Positions 7,812 through 16,391 of a stretch of 61,086 nucleotides of DNA are shown here, piece after piece (the stretch's first letter is position 1; each line of letters begins with the position of its first letter). The notes beneath the pieces were generated by a model. The model had not been told where the DNA came from, searched no databases, and worked only from the letters and a program-made list of their open reading frames with translations. The DNA is from CAWGXG01 sp963826505 (GTDB lineage: Bacteria > Chloroflexota > Anaerolineae > Aggregatilineales > Aggregatilineaceae). Both the position numbers and the translations under genes were made by a program. The stretch is taken from contig CAWGXG010000004.1 of assembly GCA_963826505.1 (NCBI GenBank), positions 1 to 61,086 on the forward strand, in the 5' to 3' direction.

Positions 7812-9060
7812 CCCGTACTCCCAAAAAACCTCGTGGATACGCTGATTTCCGCCTACGCGGCGTCACGGTAGTAATCGTGAATGATGCCACCAAGCACGTT
7901 GCGACAGCGGATCGGACCCGTGATATTCAGCGTTGGGGGTGCAATCGGGATCTGTTGCGCGATGCCCTGATGCGGACGCGCGCGATTGAAATACTCACAA
8001 TACTCGCGGATCACCCGTCGGACATGTTTTTCACTCAAGATCAGGATGTGATCCAGGCATTCACGGCGCACACTGCCGATAAATCGCTCGCATATAGCGT
8101 TTGCTTTGGGGCCATAAGGTGGCGTGTGGATCAGATCGATGCCAGCCCCTTTGACAGCCTGTTCAAGACGCGGCCCAAACTTGTCATCATTGTCGCAGAT
8201 CAGGAAACGCGGTCCTTCGCCGAACGGGGTGGCGTTGCGCACCTGTTGGGCCACCCACTCATCGGTTGGGTGGCGCGTCACCCCAGCGTGAACCACGCGT
8301 CGCGAGCCGTGTTCGACGATGAAGAAGAGAAAAATGGTCGGAAAGAATAGATCGTAGGTTTGCACGAAGTCACACACCCAAATCTCTGGCGCATGATTAG
8401 CTAGAAAGGTCGCCCAATTCTGCCCGTCATACCGTGGTGGCAGTTGGCGGCGGGTTTGCCACATGTATCGTCGAACGGTGCCCTTGTTCACCTGGATTCC
8501 CAGCTTCAGCAACTCTCCTCGAATACGTTTTGCCCCCCAGCGTCGATTGTCAACTGCCATCTGCTTGATCAGCGCGATCGTCTCTTCGGAGATCCGTGGC
8601 TTGCGGGCCTTCCCCTTCGATTTTCTGCGCCAAAACAGCTTGAAGCCTTGCCTGTGCCAACGCAGCACGGTATCAGGCTTCACGATCAGCAAGGCGTTCT
8701 TCCAATCCCGCACGCGACTGGCCAATACCACCAGCAGACTGCGATCTTTCGCTGTTAGTTGGGGACGGGCCACTTGTCGTTTCAGTGCGATCACCTGCTG
8801 GCGCAACAAGGCATTCTCCATGATCAGTTGCTCCTTGCTCTTCACCAAATCGGCTGCCGTGCCTCCAACCAGACTGTCGGTCGTGGGTTTGGTCCAGGCT
8901 TTCACCTGTGTTTCCAGCTGCTTCACGATCGGTTGAGCAATGGCTACGAGCTGGCGCAGTACCTTCTTGAGCAACATGAGATGATCCTTTTAGGGAAGAG
9001 GATATGATGAAGGTATCGATTTTACGGGGAACATCCGTGGCGGATGTGTTAACTGACCCC
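7812..9060 (-). mobile_element. Integrase-core (IS481/IS3-like) insertion sequence, borders partly uncertain
   Basis: The left border is set by CCCGTACTCCCAAAAAACC at 7812-7830, which matches the family end seen at 15102 and 57924. The right border is only approximate: no clear inverted match was found after the transposase start, although a small perfect palindrome ACATCCG-TGG-CGGATGT lies at about 9029-9046. The transposase is nearly identical in design to that at 17221. Confidence 0.5.
7853..8977 (-). CDS. Integrase-core transposase
   Basis: This 374-residue DDE transposase has an N-terminal helical region, an HTH-like segment (RWHRQGFKLFWRRKSKGK), and an rve core. Catalytic residues are likely Asp in VCDFVQTYD, Asp in ICDNDDKFG and Glu in ICERFIGSVRRECLDH. 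The C-terminus ends VLGGIIHDYYRDAA, shared with the shortened copy at 15144. It is intact and closely similar to the 377-residue protein at 17221 except for the last 40 residues, which differ, suggesting recombination between subfamilies. Confidence 0.85.
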   Translation of the reverse strand: MLLKKVLRQLVAIAQPIVKQLETQVKAWTKPTTDSLVGGTAADLVKSKEQLIMENALLRQQVIALKRQVARPQLTAKDRSLLVVLASRVRDWKNALLIVKPDTVLRWHRQGFKLFWRRKSKGKARKPRISEETIALIKQMAVDNRRWGAKRIRGELLKLGIQVNKGTVRRYMWQTRRQLPPRYDGQNWATFLANHAPEIWVCDFVQTYDLFFPTIFLFFIVEHGSRRVVHAGVTRHPTDEWVAQQVRNATPFGEGPRFLICDNDDKFGPRLEQAVKGAGIDLIHTPPYGPKANAICERFIGSVRRECLDHILILSEKHVRRVIREYCEYFNRARPHQGIAQQIPIAPPTLNITGPIRCRNVLGGIIHDYYRDAA

Positions 9061-9126
9061 GTTTCACTTCAATGAATCGGGCATTTCCTCTGTCTTCTTC
9101 CTTTTCGTTCTTGACATATCTAGAAG

Positions 9127-9285
9127 ATGCTCACAGGGATTGCCGGTTTTCGAACGCTGCTCAATTATGCGCCTGAGTTTGATACGGCCGCAGTGATGCT
9201 CTACAATAATGACATTGCCGATCCCGAACAGAGTCTGGTGAACCTGCTGAATCCGGCACTCCCGTTGCTGCGCGTGCAAGACTGA
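9127..9285 (+). CDS. Short open reading frame, unknown
   Basis: A 52-residue frame from ATG 9127 to TGA 9285 (MLTGIAGFRTLLNYAPEF ... LLNPALPLLRVQD). Its amino-acid pattern is protein-like and acidic. An in-frame stop precedes it directly, so it is not an open extension of something larger. TTGACA at 9112-9117 could be part of a promoter but leaves no room for a leader. It may be the relic of a larger gene next to the IS. No family recognised. Confidence 0.35.
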   Translation: MLTGIAGFRTLLNYAPEFDTAAVMLYNNDIADPEQSLVNLLNPALPLLRVQD

Positions 9286-9340
9286 GGCTCTGCGCAAATA
9301 CGTTGATATAGGGGCCGTTCAAGAAATCGGGATGGAACCA

Positions 9341-9402
9341 AACTGGATTTTCCCTGAATTGGAGACCAGAAAATATCCAACAAATTCAGGCAAAATCCAG
9401 TT
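9341..9402. repeat. Long inverted repeat upstream of the sensor kinase
   Basis: The 20-base arm at 9341-9360 (AACTGGATTTT-C-CCTGAATT) is mirrored at 9383-9402 with one mismatch, across a 22-base spacer. It lies 91 bases before the kinase start. It could fold as a strong RNA hairpin, be an operator, or be a small mobile relic. There is no U-run, so a simple terminator is less likely. Confidence 0.6.
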
Positions 9403-9492
9403 GCTTGAAATACCGGTTGCACGGAGTTTTTGGAAGTACACACTATGATCTAGTTGCTGCGGGTGAGGCCAAACTAACGATTTGAGGTTTTC

Positions 9493-11067
9493 GTGTTTGA
9501 CGTAACCAATTTCAGCTTGAAGGATATGACACAGTGTGGTCTGGCACTGCGCGACATGGGTAACGGTGCGCGCAGTATGGAAGAGACCACCAACCGCATT
9601 GTGCATTACCTCAACGATCATCTGACCGATGCGACTGGCCAAAAAGTCTGTGCGCTTACCCGCTTTTTCATTACCATGCCTTACCGTGAACTCGATGACG
9701 ATAACCGACACCACGCGCAAAAACTGCTGGGGGGGGTGCCGGATAACGCGCACTTGCGTTGCCAAACGCTACTGGCAACAGTGGGAACAGAACCGGCCTG
9801 GAATGATCGCCGCCAGTCGGATTACTACAAAAACCTCCCCCTGACCCCGGAAATCCTTGCTGACAACCCAATGTATGCCCAGTTTGCCGAGTCATTTGGT
9901 GTCGTGATGGATTATTCCGTTACACCTGATCCGGAACTGATTGCCGAGCTGGAGCAAACGCGCTACAACGTGTTTCATGTACTGGATGCACGAAATAGTG
10001 AATATGTACCGGATCAGATGGATTTTGTGATCCCCTACGGCATACGTTCCGTGTTTGGTTTTTTCGGAATGCTGCCCAGCAGCCAGGTGTTTTCTGTGGT
10101 TATCTTCACGCGCGTTATCGTTCCGCGTGACATCGTAAATTACTTAAAGACCTTGGCTTTCAACGTCAAACTTGCCATCCTGCCATTTGATGAGGTAGCC
10201 GTCTTCGCAAACTCTGTGGCGGCCTCGAACGTCCGACAAAGCAACACGTTGGGCCAACTTCGTTCGGAAGTCGGTAGTCTCCGGCAATTAGTGAACGCAC
10301 AAGAGCAGGTCGTTGTCGAGCAATCAGAACGCATCCAGACCGTGATGACCGAACTGCGCCAACAAGCCGATCAACTTGCCGCGATCAACCGTGATCTGGA
10401 AAACCAGATTCGTGAGAATGAAGCCCTGCGCCAGCAAGCCGCTGAGATGGCAATCCTTGAAGAACGCAATCGGCTCGCCCGCGATCTACACGACTCGGTG
10501 ACACAATCGCTTTACAGTCTCACGCTGTTTGCCGAAGCCAGTCAACGCTTAGTTCACGGGGGTGACGTGGAACGCGCCAGTGGCTACCTGACACAGGTTG
10601 GGGAAACGGCGCAGCAAGCATTGAAAGAGATGCGTTTGCTCGTGTACGAGCTGCGGCCCTTGGCTTTGGAAGAAGTGGGATTGGTTGGTGCATTGCAGCA
10701 GCGACTCGACGCGGTGGAAGGACGTGCTGGCGTTAAAGCACAGTTGTTGGCAGATGACGTTGTCGAACTTCCGGCAGCCGCGGAAGAGGCGTTATATCAC
10801 ATAGCACAGGAGGCCCTCAATAATACCCTGAAGCACGCCAAAGCAAGTGCTGTCACCGTCCAAATTACGATTAACGCGGATCGCGTGCAATTGTCAATTG
10901 AAGATGATGGCAGTGGTTTTGATCCGCAGTCAATCGTATCCAATGGCGGTTTGGGACTGACCAGCATACAAGAGCGTTGTGAAGGGGTCGGGGCGTCTTT
11001 GACCATCACGTCCAAGGATGGATTGGGAACGAAGCTTCAGATCATGCTCAACCGCAACGAGAACTGA
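9493..11067 (+). CDS. NarL-family sensor histidine kinase
   Basis: This 524-residue cytoplasmic kinase starts at GTG 9493 with TGAGG upstream. Residues 1-235 form a sensor region without transmembrane helices or a named motif; similar N-terminal regions occur in Chloroflexota kinases. Residues about 250-325 are coiled coil. A HisKA_3 dimerisation domain follows (ERNRLARDLHDSVTQSLYSL, phospho-His near 333), then a HATPase_c domain with N-box HIAQEALNNTLKHAKA and G-boxes DDGSGFD and GGLGLTSIQERCE. It phosphorylates the response regulator encoded 18 bases downstream. The signal is unknown. Confidence 0.9.
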   Translation: MFDVTNFSLKDMTQCGLALRDMGNGARSMEETTNRIVHYLNDHLTDATGQKVCALTRFFITMPYRELDDDNRHHAQKLLGGVPDNAHLRCQTLLATVGTEPAWNDRRQSDYYKNLPLTPEILADNPMYAQFAESFGVVMDYSVTPDPELIAELEQTRYNVFHVLDARNSEYVPDQMDFVIPYGIRSVFGFFGMLPSSQVFSVVIFTRVIVPRDIVNYLKTLAFNVKLAILPFDEVAVFANSVAASNVRQSNTLGQLRSEVGSLRQLVNAQEQVVVEQSERIQTVMTELRQQADQLAAINRDLENQIRENEALRQQAAEMAILEERNRLARDLHDSVTQSLYSLTLFAEASQRLVHGGDVERASGYLTQVGETAQQALKEMRLLVYELRPLALEEVGLVGALQQRLDAVEGRAGVKAQLLADDVVELPAAAEEALYHIAQEALNNTLKHAKASAVTVQITINADRVQLSIEDDGSGFDPQSIVSNGGLGLTSIQERCEGVGASLTITSKDGLGTKLQIMLNRNEN

Positions 11068-11085
11068 TCGAAAGGATATTTCATT

Positions 11086-11745
11086 TTGACTGATGAAACC
11101 ATAAGCATATTGATTGCCGATGACCATGCCGTCGTACGCCAGGGGTTGCGCGCCCTGATCGACACGGAACCAGGGATGGTGCTGGTGGATGAAGCACAGG
11201 ACGGTGTCGAGGCGGCGCTGAAAGCCCGTGCGCTGCAACCCGATGTCATCCTGCTGGATATGGTGATGCCGCGTCAGGGTGGATTGGAAACCATAAAGCA
11301 AATCAAAACTGAGCAACCCAACGCGCGTATTCTGGTGCTAACCAGTTTTGCCGAAGATGAAAAGGTATTTCCGGCGATCAAGGCGGGGGCTTTGGGCTAC
11401 ATCCTCAAGGACTCCTCGCCAGGTCAGTTGCTACAGGCTATCCGCGACGTACACCGGGGCGAATCATCGCTGCATCCGACCATCGCCCGCAAGCTTATTC
11501 TGGAACTGAACCAGGAACCGGAACAACCACTCACGGAAGACCCGCTAACCGAACGTGAGGTCGATGTTTTGCAGCAGGTCGCGCAGGGATTGTCCAACCA
11601 ACAGATTGCCGAAAACCTCGTCCTCAGTGAGCGCACAGTCCGCGCCCACGTCAGTCACATCCTCGACAAGCTCCATCTTGCCAACCGCACCCAGGCTGCG
11701 CTGTATGCGCTGCGTAAGGGCATTAGCGACCTGGCAACTGATTAG
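11086..11745 (+). CDS. NarL/FixJ-type response regulator
   Basis: A 219-residue two-domain regulator. Residues 5-125 are a CheY-like receiver: acidic pair in ILIADDHAVVRQGL, phospho-acceptor Asp in QPDVILLDMVMPRQGG, Thr/Ser in VLTSF and Lys in YILKDSS. Residues about 150-215 are a LuxR-type HTH (LTEREVDVLQQVAQGLSNQQIAENL ... VSHILDKLHLANRTQA). Translation appears to start at TTG 11086, with AAAGGA 12-17 bases before; there is no in-frame ATG nearby. It is the partner of the kinase just upstream. A terminator follows at 11794. Confidence 0.92.
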   Translation: MTDETISILIADDHAVVRQGLRALIDTEPGMVLVDEAQDGVEAALKARALQPDVILLDMVMPRQGGLETIKQIKTEQPNARILVLTSFAEDEKVFPAIKAGALGYILKDSSPGQLLQAIRDVHRGESSLHPTIARKLILELNQEPEQPLTEDPLTEREVDVLQQVAQGLSNQQIAENLVLSERTVRAHVSHILDKLHLANRTQAALYALRKGISDLATD

Positions 11746-11793
11746 CCACACAAGTCATTTGTTGTAGACAATTGGCTAATTGACGCGCAAAGG

Positions 11794-11814
11794 CCACTCG
11801 CAGAGTGGTTTTTT
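11794..11814 (+). terminator. Rho-independent terminator of the kinase-regulator operon
   Basis: Stem CCACTC / GAGTGG with a 3-base loop at 11794-11808, followed by TTTTTTG. It lies 48 bases after the regulator stop. Confidence 0.75.
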
Positions 11815-11916
11815 GTTGTGCTGACGTCGCGTCGTTCCGCCGATTTGCCCGTGCTTGCTTTCGGCTATCCTTGAATCAGATCGTAAAAACACGAGAAAAC
11901 AAGATTGAAGGTCCAG

Positions 11917-12267
11917 ATGAACGAGCCAGCGAAGGCACTGATTGCCATCAAATCAAGCGAACGACGCGATGCCTTACAGGCGTTGCTGGAATCAATCGAG
12001 CGTATTGGCACGGTCTACCAGGCCAATGATGTACAGACCAGTCTTGAGATGGTCGAGGTACACCGTCCCATTTTGGTGTTAGCCGACTTCGAATTCTTTA
12101 GCGCGATCACCAAATACCACAAATCAGCAATGATCGTGCTGGTAGAAAATCGGGCGGAACAAGCGCGCGCCCGCGCTGCCGGTGAGGCACAAGTGATCAT
12201 TGAGGGAACTCCGGTGAGTCAACTGATAGCCATCATTGAGACACTGTTAGAGAGGGAGTTTGAGTAG
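11917..12267 (+). CDS. Degenerate receiver-like protein
   Basis: A 116-residue protein with the size and strand-helix order of a CheY receiver but altered active site. The strand ending RPILVLADFEFF keeps an Asp at the phosphorylation position. The N-terminal acidic pair is replaced (ALIAIKSSERRDAL) and the conserved Lys is missing (AQVIIEGTPVSQ). It may be a phosphorylation-independent pseudo-receiver. ATG 11917 is chosen over TTG 11905 because GAAGG precedes it. It follows a terminator, so is probably transcribed separately from the two-component pair. Confidence 0.6.
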   Translation: MNEPAKALIAIKSSERRDALQALLESIERIGTVYQANDVQTSLEMVEVHRPILVLADFEFFSAITKYHKSAMIVLVENRAEQARARAAGEAQVIIEGTPVSQLIAIIETLLEREFE

Positions 12268-12344
12268 GTCTGCGGGACACCAGAAGACAGCATCATGACT
12301 AGGATCAAAGCGTTTCACACAAACTATGCCAACAGAGGATACCC

Positions 12345-12797
12345 ATGCCAGAGAGAGCCATCAATCGCCAACAAATCAACACGCCATTTCGTGTCAAAAG
12401 CGCCGGAGGGTCGCTAGTCGTCATCCTGATAATTGGCGCCTACTACTTCGCCAATGTGTTTGAATTGCTGGCGAGTGAAGAAGACCTGCCAGACGGGGCA
12501 CTGAGTTTGGCAATTACCGCCCTTATCCTGGTGATCGTCGCCGAAGCCGTTCTGCAAATCGTGCTGTTCATTGGTGCTGGCAAGATCGAAGACCGGACCG
12601 AACGTGACGACGCAGTAAATACCCGGTCCGCACGCAACGCCTACCTTGTGCTGAGTGCCGGTGTTCTGATTACATTCAGCGCGATGTTTGTCAGGCGCTC
12701 GCCTTTCGAGATGGGCAACCTGCTACTGCTAGCCTTCCTGCTGGCAGAAATCGTCAAGTTTGGCTCACAAATCGTGTACTACCGGCGCTCAGCATGA
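12345..12797 (+). CDS. Small four-helix membrane protein, unknown
   Basis: 150 residues with four predicted membrane helices at about 20-42 (GGSLVVILIIGAYYFANVFELL), 55-78, 97-115 and 122-142, and a charged loop between helices 2 and 3 (KIEDRTERDDAVNTRSARN). The pattern resembles small DUF2178-like membrane proteins, but no function can be assigned. It precedes another membrane protein by 57 bases on the same strand, so the two may be co-transcribed. Confidence 0.65.
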   Translation: MPERAINRQQINTPFRVKSAGGSLVVILIIGAYYFANVFELLASEEDLPDGALSLAITALILVIVAEAVLQIVLFIGAGKIEDRTERDDAVNTRSARNAYLVLSAGVLITFSAMFVRRSPFEMGNLLLLAFLLAEIVKFGSQIVYYRRSA

Positions 12798-12854
12798 TCG
12801 CTCAGCGTCGTACTCATCCGTTGAACGCATAACTAACAAACAAGGAAAACAATC

Positions 12855-13556
12855 ATGACTACCATAGCACAGGCATCACACAGCAACCTAACCAGCACAG
12901 ACACTCAGACGCCCAGCTTACAAAAAATGGGCGGACTCGCGGGGATCATCGCTGCACTCACCTTCCTGTTCGGTTTCACTCTGTTCGTGACGACGTTCGA
13001 ACCGCTCATTGCTGATGATCTATCCAGCGTCGAAACCGTCGAATTCTTGAAGGACAACCAGACCATTTTCTATGTGTGGAACCTCGTGATCTACGTGTTG
13101 TTCGGCGTCGTCCAGACCGTGCTGACCTTGGCACTGCACGCACGCCTCAAGACTATCGCCCCGGCTTTCGCACAGATCGCCACCGCATTCGGATTAATCT
13201 GGTCCGGGCTGGTGATCGCCAGTGGTATGGTGGCCAATGTGGGCGCGGCTGCCGTGATCGATCTGTACGACACGGACCCAACCCAGGCAGGGACCGTTTG
13301 GGCTGCTATCGACAGCGTTTACAAGGGTATAGGTGGTGGTAACGAAATCGTCGGCGGGTTGTGGGTGCTGTTAGTCAGTTGGGCTGCCTTGCGCGGTGGG
13401 CTGCCGAAAGCACTGAATTACGCCGGGATACTGGTGGGTGCAGCAGGAATCGCCACCCTGGTGCCGCCGCTTGCCGACGTTGGCGCAATCTTCGGGTTGG
13501 GCATCATCGCCTGGTATGTCTGGGCCGGGGTGGCACTGCTGCGGACCAACAGATAA
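12855..13556 (+). CDS. DUF4386-like integral membrane protein
   Basis: 233 residues; ATG with AAGGAAA ahead of it. Six predicted helices: about 25-50 (GGLAGIIAALTFLFGFTLFVTTF), 72-95, 105-130, 165-185, 192-210 and 212-230. A soluble loop between helices 1 and 2 (PLIADDLSSVETVEFLKDN) and the overall plan match DUF4386-type proteins of unknown function. It ends before a strong hairpin terminator at 13575. Confidence 0.6.
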   Translation: MTTIAQASHSNLTSTDTQTPSLQKMGGLAGIIAALTFLFGFTLFVTTFEPLIADDLSSVETVEFLKDNQTIFYVWNLVIYVLFGVVQTVLTLALHARLKTIAPAFAQIATAFGLIWSGLVIASGMVANVGAAAVIDLYDTDPTQAGTVWAAIDSVYKGIGGGNEIVGGLWVLLVSWAALRGGLPKALNYAGILVGAAGIATLVPPLADVGAIFGLGIIAWYVWAGVALLRTNR

Positions 13557-13574
13557 CGCACAACGGCCAAAAAG

Positions 13575-13609
13575 TGGCGGCGCGATGACACCGGGTCATC
13601 GCGCCGCCA
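13575..13609. terminator. Bidirectional hairpin between convergent genes
   Basis: A perfect 15-bp GC-rich stem (TGGCGGCGCGATGAC and its complement) with a 5-base loop, lying 19 bases after the membrane protein stop and before the convergent dehydrogenase gene. An A-rich run on the left gives a U-run for minus-strand transcripts. Confidence 0.75.
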
Positions 13610-13673
13610 TCCCTTGCCCTCACAGTTTATATAGGACTTTGATTGCTCAGACATTGTCATGTCCCTATTGCGG

Positions 13674-14613
13674 CTATCTACCGATGGTCACGATCACATT
13701 GCCACGCTTGTGCCCGGTCTCGACATACTTGTGGGCTTCGACCATCTCATTGAGCGAGTAGCAGCGGTCAATAATGGGTTTCAGGATGCCCTGCTCTGCC
13801 AGTTCTTTCACCCGTAAGAACTTGTCGCGGCTGACGGTGGGTGTCCCCTTATCGACTGAGAGATATTGCCCATTCTCTGTCAAGGCGGTTTTGCTGGCGT
13901 CCTTTAGCGGCGATGTTTTCTTCCCCCCGACGGTATCCAGCACCCAGTCGTAACGCGCCAGTTGAGCAGCGGCATCATCACGGGTGTAGTCAATAACCTT
14001 GTCCGCGCCGAGCGATGTCACCATGTCGAAGTTGCGGCTGCTACATACAGCGGTCACTTCGGCTCCGGCGTGCTTGGCAAGCTGAATTGCCATCGTGCCA
14101 ATGCTGCCGGACGCGCCGTAAATCAACACCTTTTGCCCCGGCTGGATGTCGGTTTTTTCCATAACGTGCATCGCTAGTAGTGTGCCGTAGGGAATCGCGG
14201 TTGCCTCCTCAAATGTGAGGTTTTCCGGCTTGTGTGCGATATTCCAGTCCTCCGGCAGGCACATATACTCGCCATAGAACCCCCATCGAATCTGCGACAT
14301 GGACTTGGAACCGTAGGCGAATACTTCATCACCCGGCTTGAACGCGGTCACGTCCTTGCCGACGGATTCCACCACCCCCGCCCCGACCATGCCGAGAATT
14401 GGGTGGCGAGGCTTTCCAAAGCCCATCGCCATCTGAATGATGATCTTGAACATCAGGTTTGCATTCAGCGCGCGCATGAGGACATCGCTGGCGGTGACGG
14501 AGGTCGCGTGCATCTTAATCAGGACTTCGTTGTCCTTCGGCTGTGGGTTTCGGAACATCTTGCAGTTCGAGATAATCCGCAGAACCGTATTTCGTACAGA
14601 TAATTGCTTTCAT
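13674..14613 (-). pseudogene. Zinc-free MDR alcohol dehydrogenase/quinone reductase, one frameshift
   Basis: This medium-chain dehydrogenase/reductase would be about 312 residues and use NAD(P)H to reduce quinones, enones or aldehydes. The N-terminus (MKAIICTKYGSADYLELQDVPKP) starts at ATG 14613 after GAGGAG. The rest is in another frame from about 14550: QPKDNEVLIKMHATSVTASD, the Rossmann motif VLIYGASGSIGTMAIQLAK, and C-terminal KRGNVIVTIGR. One extra C in a CCC run near 14551 explains the break; this could be a sequencing error. Zinc ligands of classical alcohol dehydrogenases are absent. Confidence 0.75.
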
Positions 14614-14901
14614 GAGTACATCTCCTCTTGATTCGATATGATTGTTCGCTATTTGAGCAACTTGAAACTGGCTATCATGAACAGAATTGACGGAGATCAA
14701 GTGCAGACCTATATCACGTATCCGCGGTAGCAAACCGTGCAACGCTGACTGGTCAACGCTCTGGCATATCAGGAGCGTTGTGCCATCGTCCAATAATGTG
14801 ATGGTTACGCCACCGAACCAATCGCCCCATTCGCTATCCAGATGTCCCTGAAGTTGGATGTGGTACTGTGTCGGCTGTGCTTGGTTTTGCCTGTTTGCCA
14901 T
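14614..14901 (-). CDS. Small protein preceding the MDR gene, no stop between them
   Basis: A frame from ATG 14901 encodes about 95 residues before the MDR start (QYHIQLQGHLDSEWGDWFGG ... GTTLLICQSVDQSALHGLLPRIRDIGLHLISVNSV). Such roughly 75-residue proteins with LDDGTTLL and ALHGLLxRIRDLGL are frequent small conserved proteins of unknown role. Here the frame runs without a stop straight into MKAIICTKYG of the dehydrogenase, so either a stop has been lost or the two are joined in frame. The MDR has its own ribosome site, so separate translation is also possible. Confidence 0.55.
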
Positions 14902-15017
14902 CATGCTTCGTATGCCTGTTTGCCTTGATCAATATGAAACAAGGATATATGCAAGGCGGTGTTGCTGTGATGACACTGAAGTGTTGTTAGGGGGTGTTGT
15001 TCTTGGAACAGAGGATG

Positions 15018-15101
15018 TTAGATAAGACCCAGTTCGCGGGCACGGGCAACCGCTTCTGTGCGTCTTTTGACTTGGAGTTTGTGGTAGATGTTCCGGTTGT
15101 G
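15018..15101 (-). pseudogene. LuxR-type regulator, last 27 residues, cut by IS
   Basis: The frame leaving the IS end at 15102 reads NRNIYHKLQVKRRTEAVARA then RELGLI and stop (TAA, 15018-15020). This is the final recognition helix and tail of a LuxR/MalT-type HTH. The remaining 5' portion should lie right of 15820 but could not be recognised there, so further loss probably followed the insertion. Confidence 0.65.
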
Positions 15102-15820
15102 CCCGTAGTCTCAAAAATTTCGTGAAATAGCCGATTTCTTCCCTTACGCGGCGTCACGGTAGTAGTCATAGATGATGCCGCCCAACACCGCGCGAGAACG
15201 CACAGATCCAGCGCGTTCATGGCCGATCTTCGATACGGGAATTTGTTGTTCGAGTCCTTGATGTGGACGTGCGGTGTTGAAGAACGTGATGTATTCGCGC
15301 ATGGCACGTCTCAAGTGAGCCTGGTTGATGATCAACAACTTATCCAGACACTCCTCACGCACGGAGCGAATCCATCTCTCCGCGTAAGCGTTCGCGTTCG
15401 GGGCACGATAGGTCCATTTGCGCCACACTAACGCGCGATGCCACCCAAACAGCGTCGCTGGTTTCACGATCCGAATCACATCGCCCATGGCTTTGATCGT
15501 GCAGCCTGTTTGCTCTTTCAGCTTGGTACCCAGTACCACCAGCGCCAGTTTCTCGCTCCTGGACAAATGCGGTGCCCGCTTTTGCCTGCGTTCGTAGATT
15601 GCCAATTGGCGACGCAACAACAAGATTTCAAAGTCCTTGTCGCTTTCCGACCTGCGTCCCAATCGGATGAGTTCAATCAGCGTTGAGACCACCTGCCACA
15701 CGCAAAACCAGAACATTTCTTTTCCCTTTCCAGCGGTAAATCAAACGCTCCGTTTTACCCGTTGAATTAGGTTATTTCTTCTTTCAATTTTGGATTGCAT
15801 GGATTTTTTGAGACTACGGG
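15102..15820 (-). mobile_element. 719-bp internally deleted IS with intact ends
   Basis: Perfect 16-bp inverted ends CCCGTAGTCTCAAAAA at 15102-15117 and its complement at 15805-15820 enclose a shortened transposase gene. The element is about half the size of the full-length relatives at 7812 and 17182. The retained ends mean it could still be moved by a related transposase. It interrupts a LuxR-type gene. Confidence 0.8.
15144..15716 (-). pseudogene. Transposase with in-frame deletion of the catalytic core
   Basis: The frame is open for 190 residues but joins the N-terminal region of an integrase-core transposase (VVSTLIELIRLGRRSESDKD ... TLFGWHRALVWRKWTY) directly to its C-terminal part (RAPNANAYAERWIRSVREEC ... 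GGIIYDYYRDAA). The two catalytic Asp segments, about 150 residues, are missing; only the Glu in AERWIRSVREEC remains. It cannot be a functional transposase. An in-frame product could act as an inhibitor, but that is speculation. Confidence 0.8.
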
Positions 15821-15971
15821 GTCATAAGGTCGATCAGCAGTTATGTCTTCGCTCGATTTGCCTGTCGACGGTCATGGTCTGAGCCTCAAAGTGTCACAGC
15901 TGATGGAGAGCCATGAGCGATTTACCCTTTCCAGCAACTCCGGCTTCTATCATACACTTCGAGACTCGGCG

Positions 15972-16391
15972 TTAGCCTTTGGAACAGGGATACTCACCGA
16001 TTTCCGCCAGTATCTGACGATTCTCTACACGGTCGCCATCGTTCATCTGCAACACACGAACCGTCGTGCGTCCTTCGGGTGTAATGCCTTCGATGCGCAT
16101 ATCGTCTTGTATGATGAAATGATCAGGCCACCGCTGGTGACGTGGATGAAAGAGCTGCGTGATCTCCTGTGTTAGGGGGTCAACACCCGTGAGATCGTGG
16201 CTCTTGTGTGCATTACACCTATAACAAGCCAAACACAGGTTGTCGCTGTCGTCCGAACCGCCGTGCTTCAGCGGAACAATATGATCGACATGAAAAGCGA
16301 CCGTTCCGCCGGACGCAGGTAATCGACAATATTCACAACAGTCGCCGGCCCGCTCTCGAACGGCCTGCCGTTGTGACCGACTGATGGTCAT
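15972..16391 (-). CDS. HNH endonuclease
   Basis: A 139-residue HNH-family nuclease. The fold is seen as CEYCRLP, then FHVDHIVPLKHGGSDDSDNLCLAC and RCNAHKSHDL: two CxxC zinc knuckles around the catalytic DHI and the N/H residues. The C-terminal 50 residues carry a PRHQRWPDHF motif found in this subfamily. Its ATG overlaps the stop of the preceding small gene by four bases. The pair recurs in cyanobacteria and Chloroflexota; roles in restriction or mobile-element functions are guessed, not shown. Confidence 0.85.
   Translation of the reverse strand: MTISRSQRQAVRERAGDCCEYCRLPASGGTVAFHVDHIVPLKHGGSDDSDNLCLACYRCNAHKSHDLTGVDPLTQEITQLFHPRHQRWPDHFIIQDDMRIEGITPEGRTTVRVLQMNDGDRVENRQILAEIGEYPCSKG

Noticed and set aside
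7740..7825. tRNA-like T-arm (CGGGTTCGAAGCCCG)
   Set aside because: The arm is convincing by itself, but no acceptor stem or anticodon arm pairs upstream, and the same bases read as protein in the truncated HTH gene.
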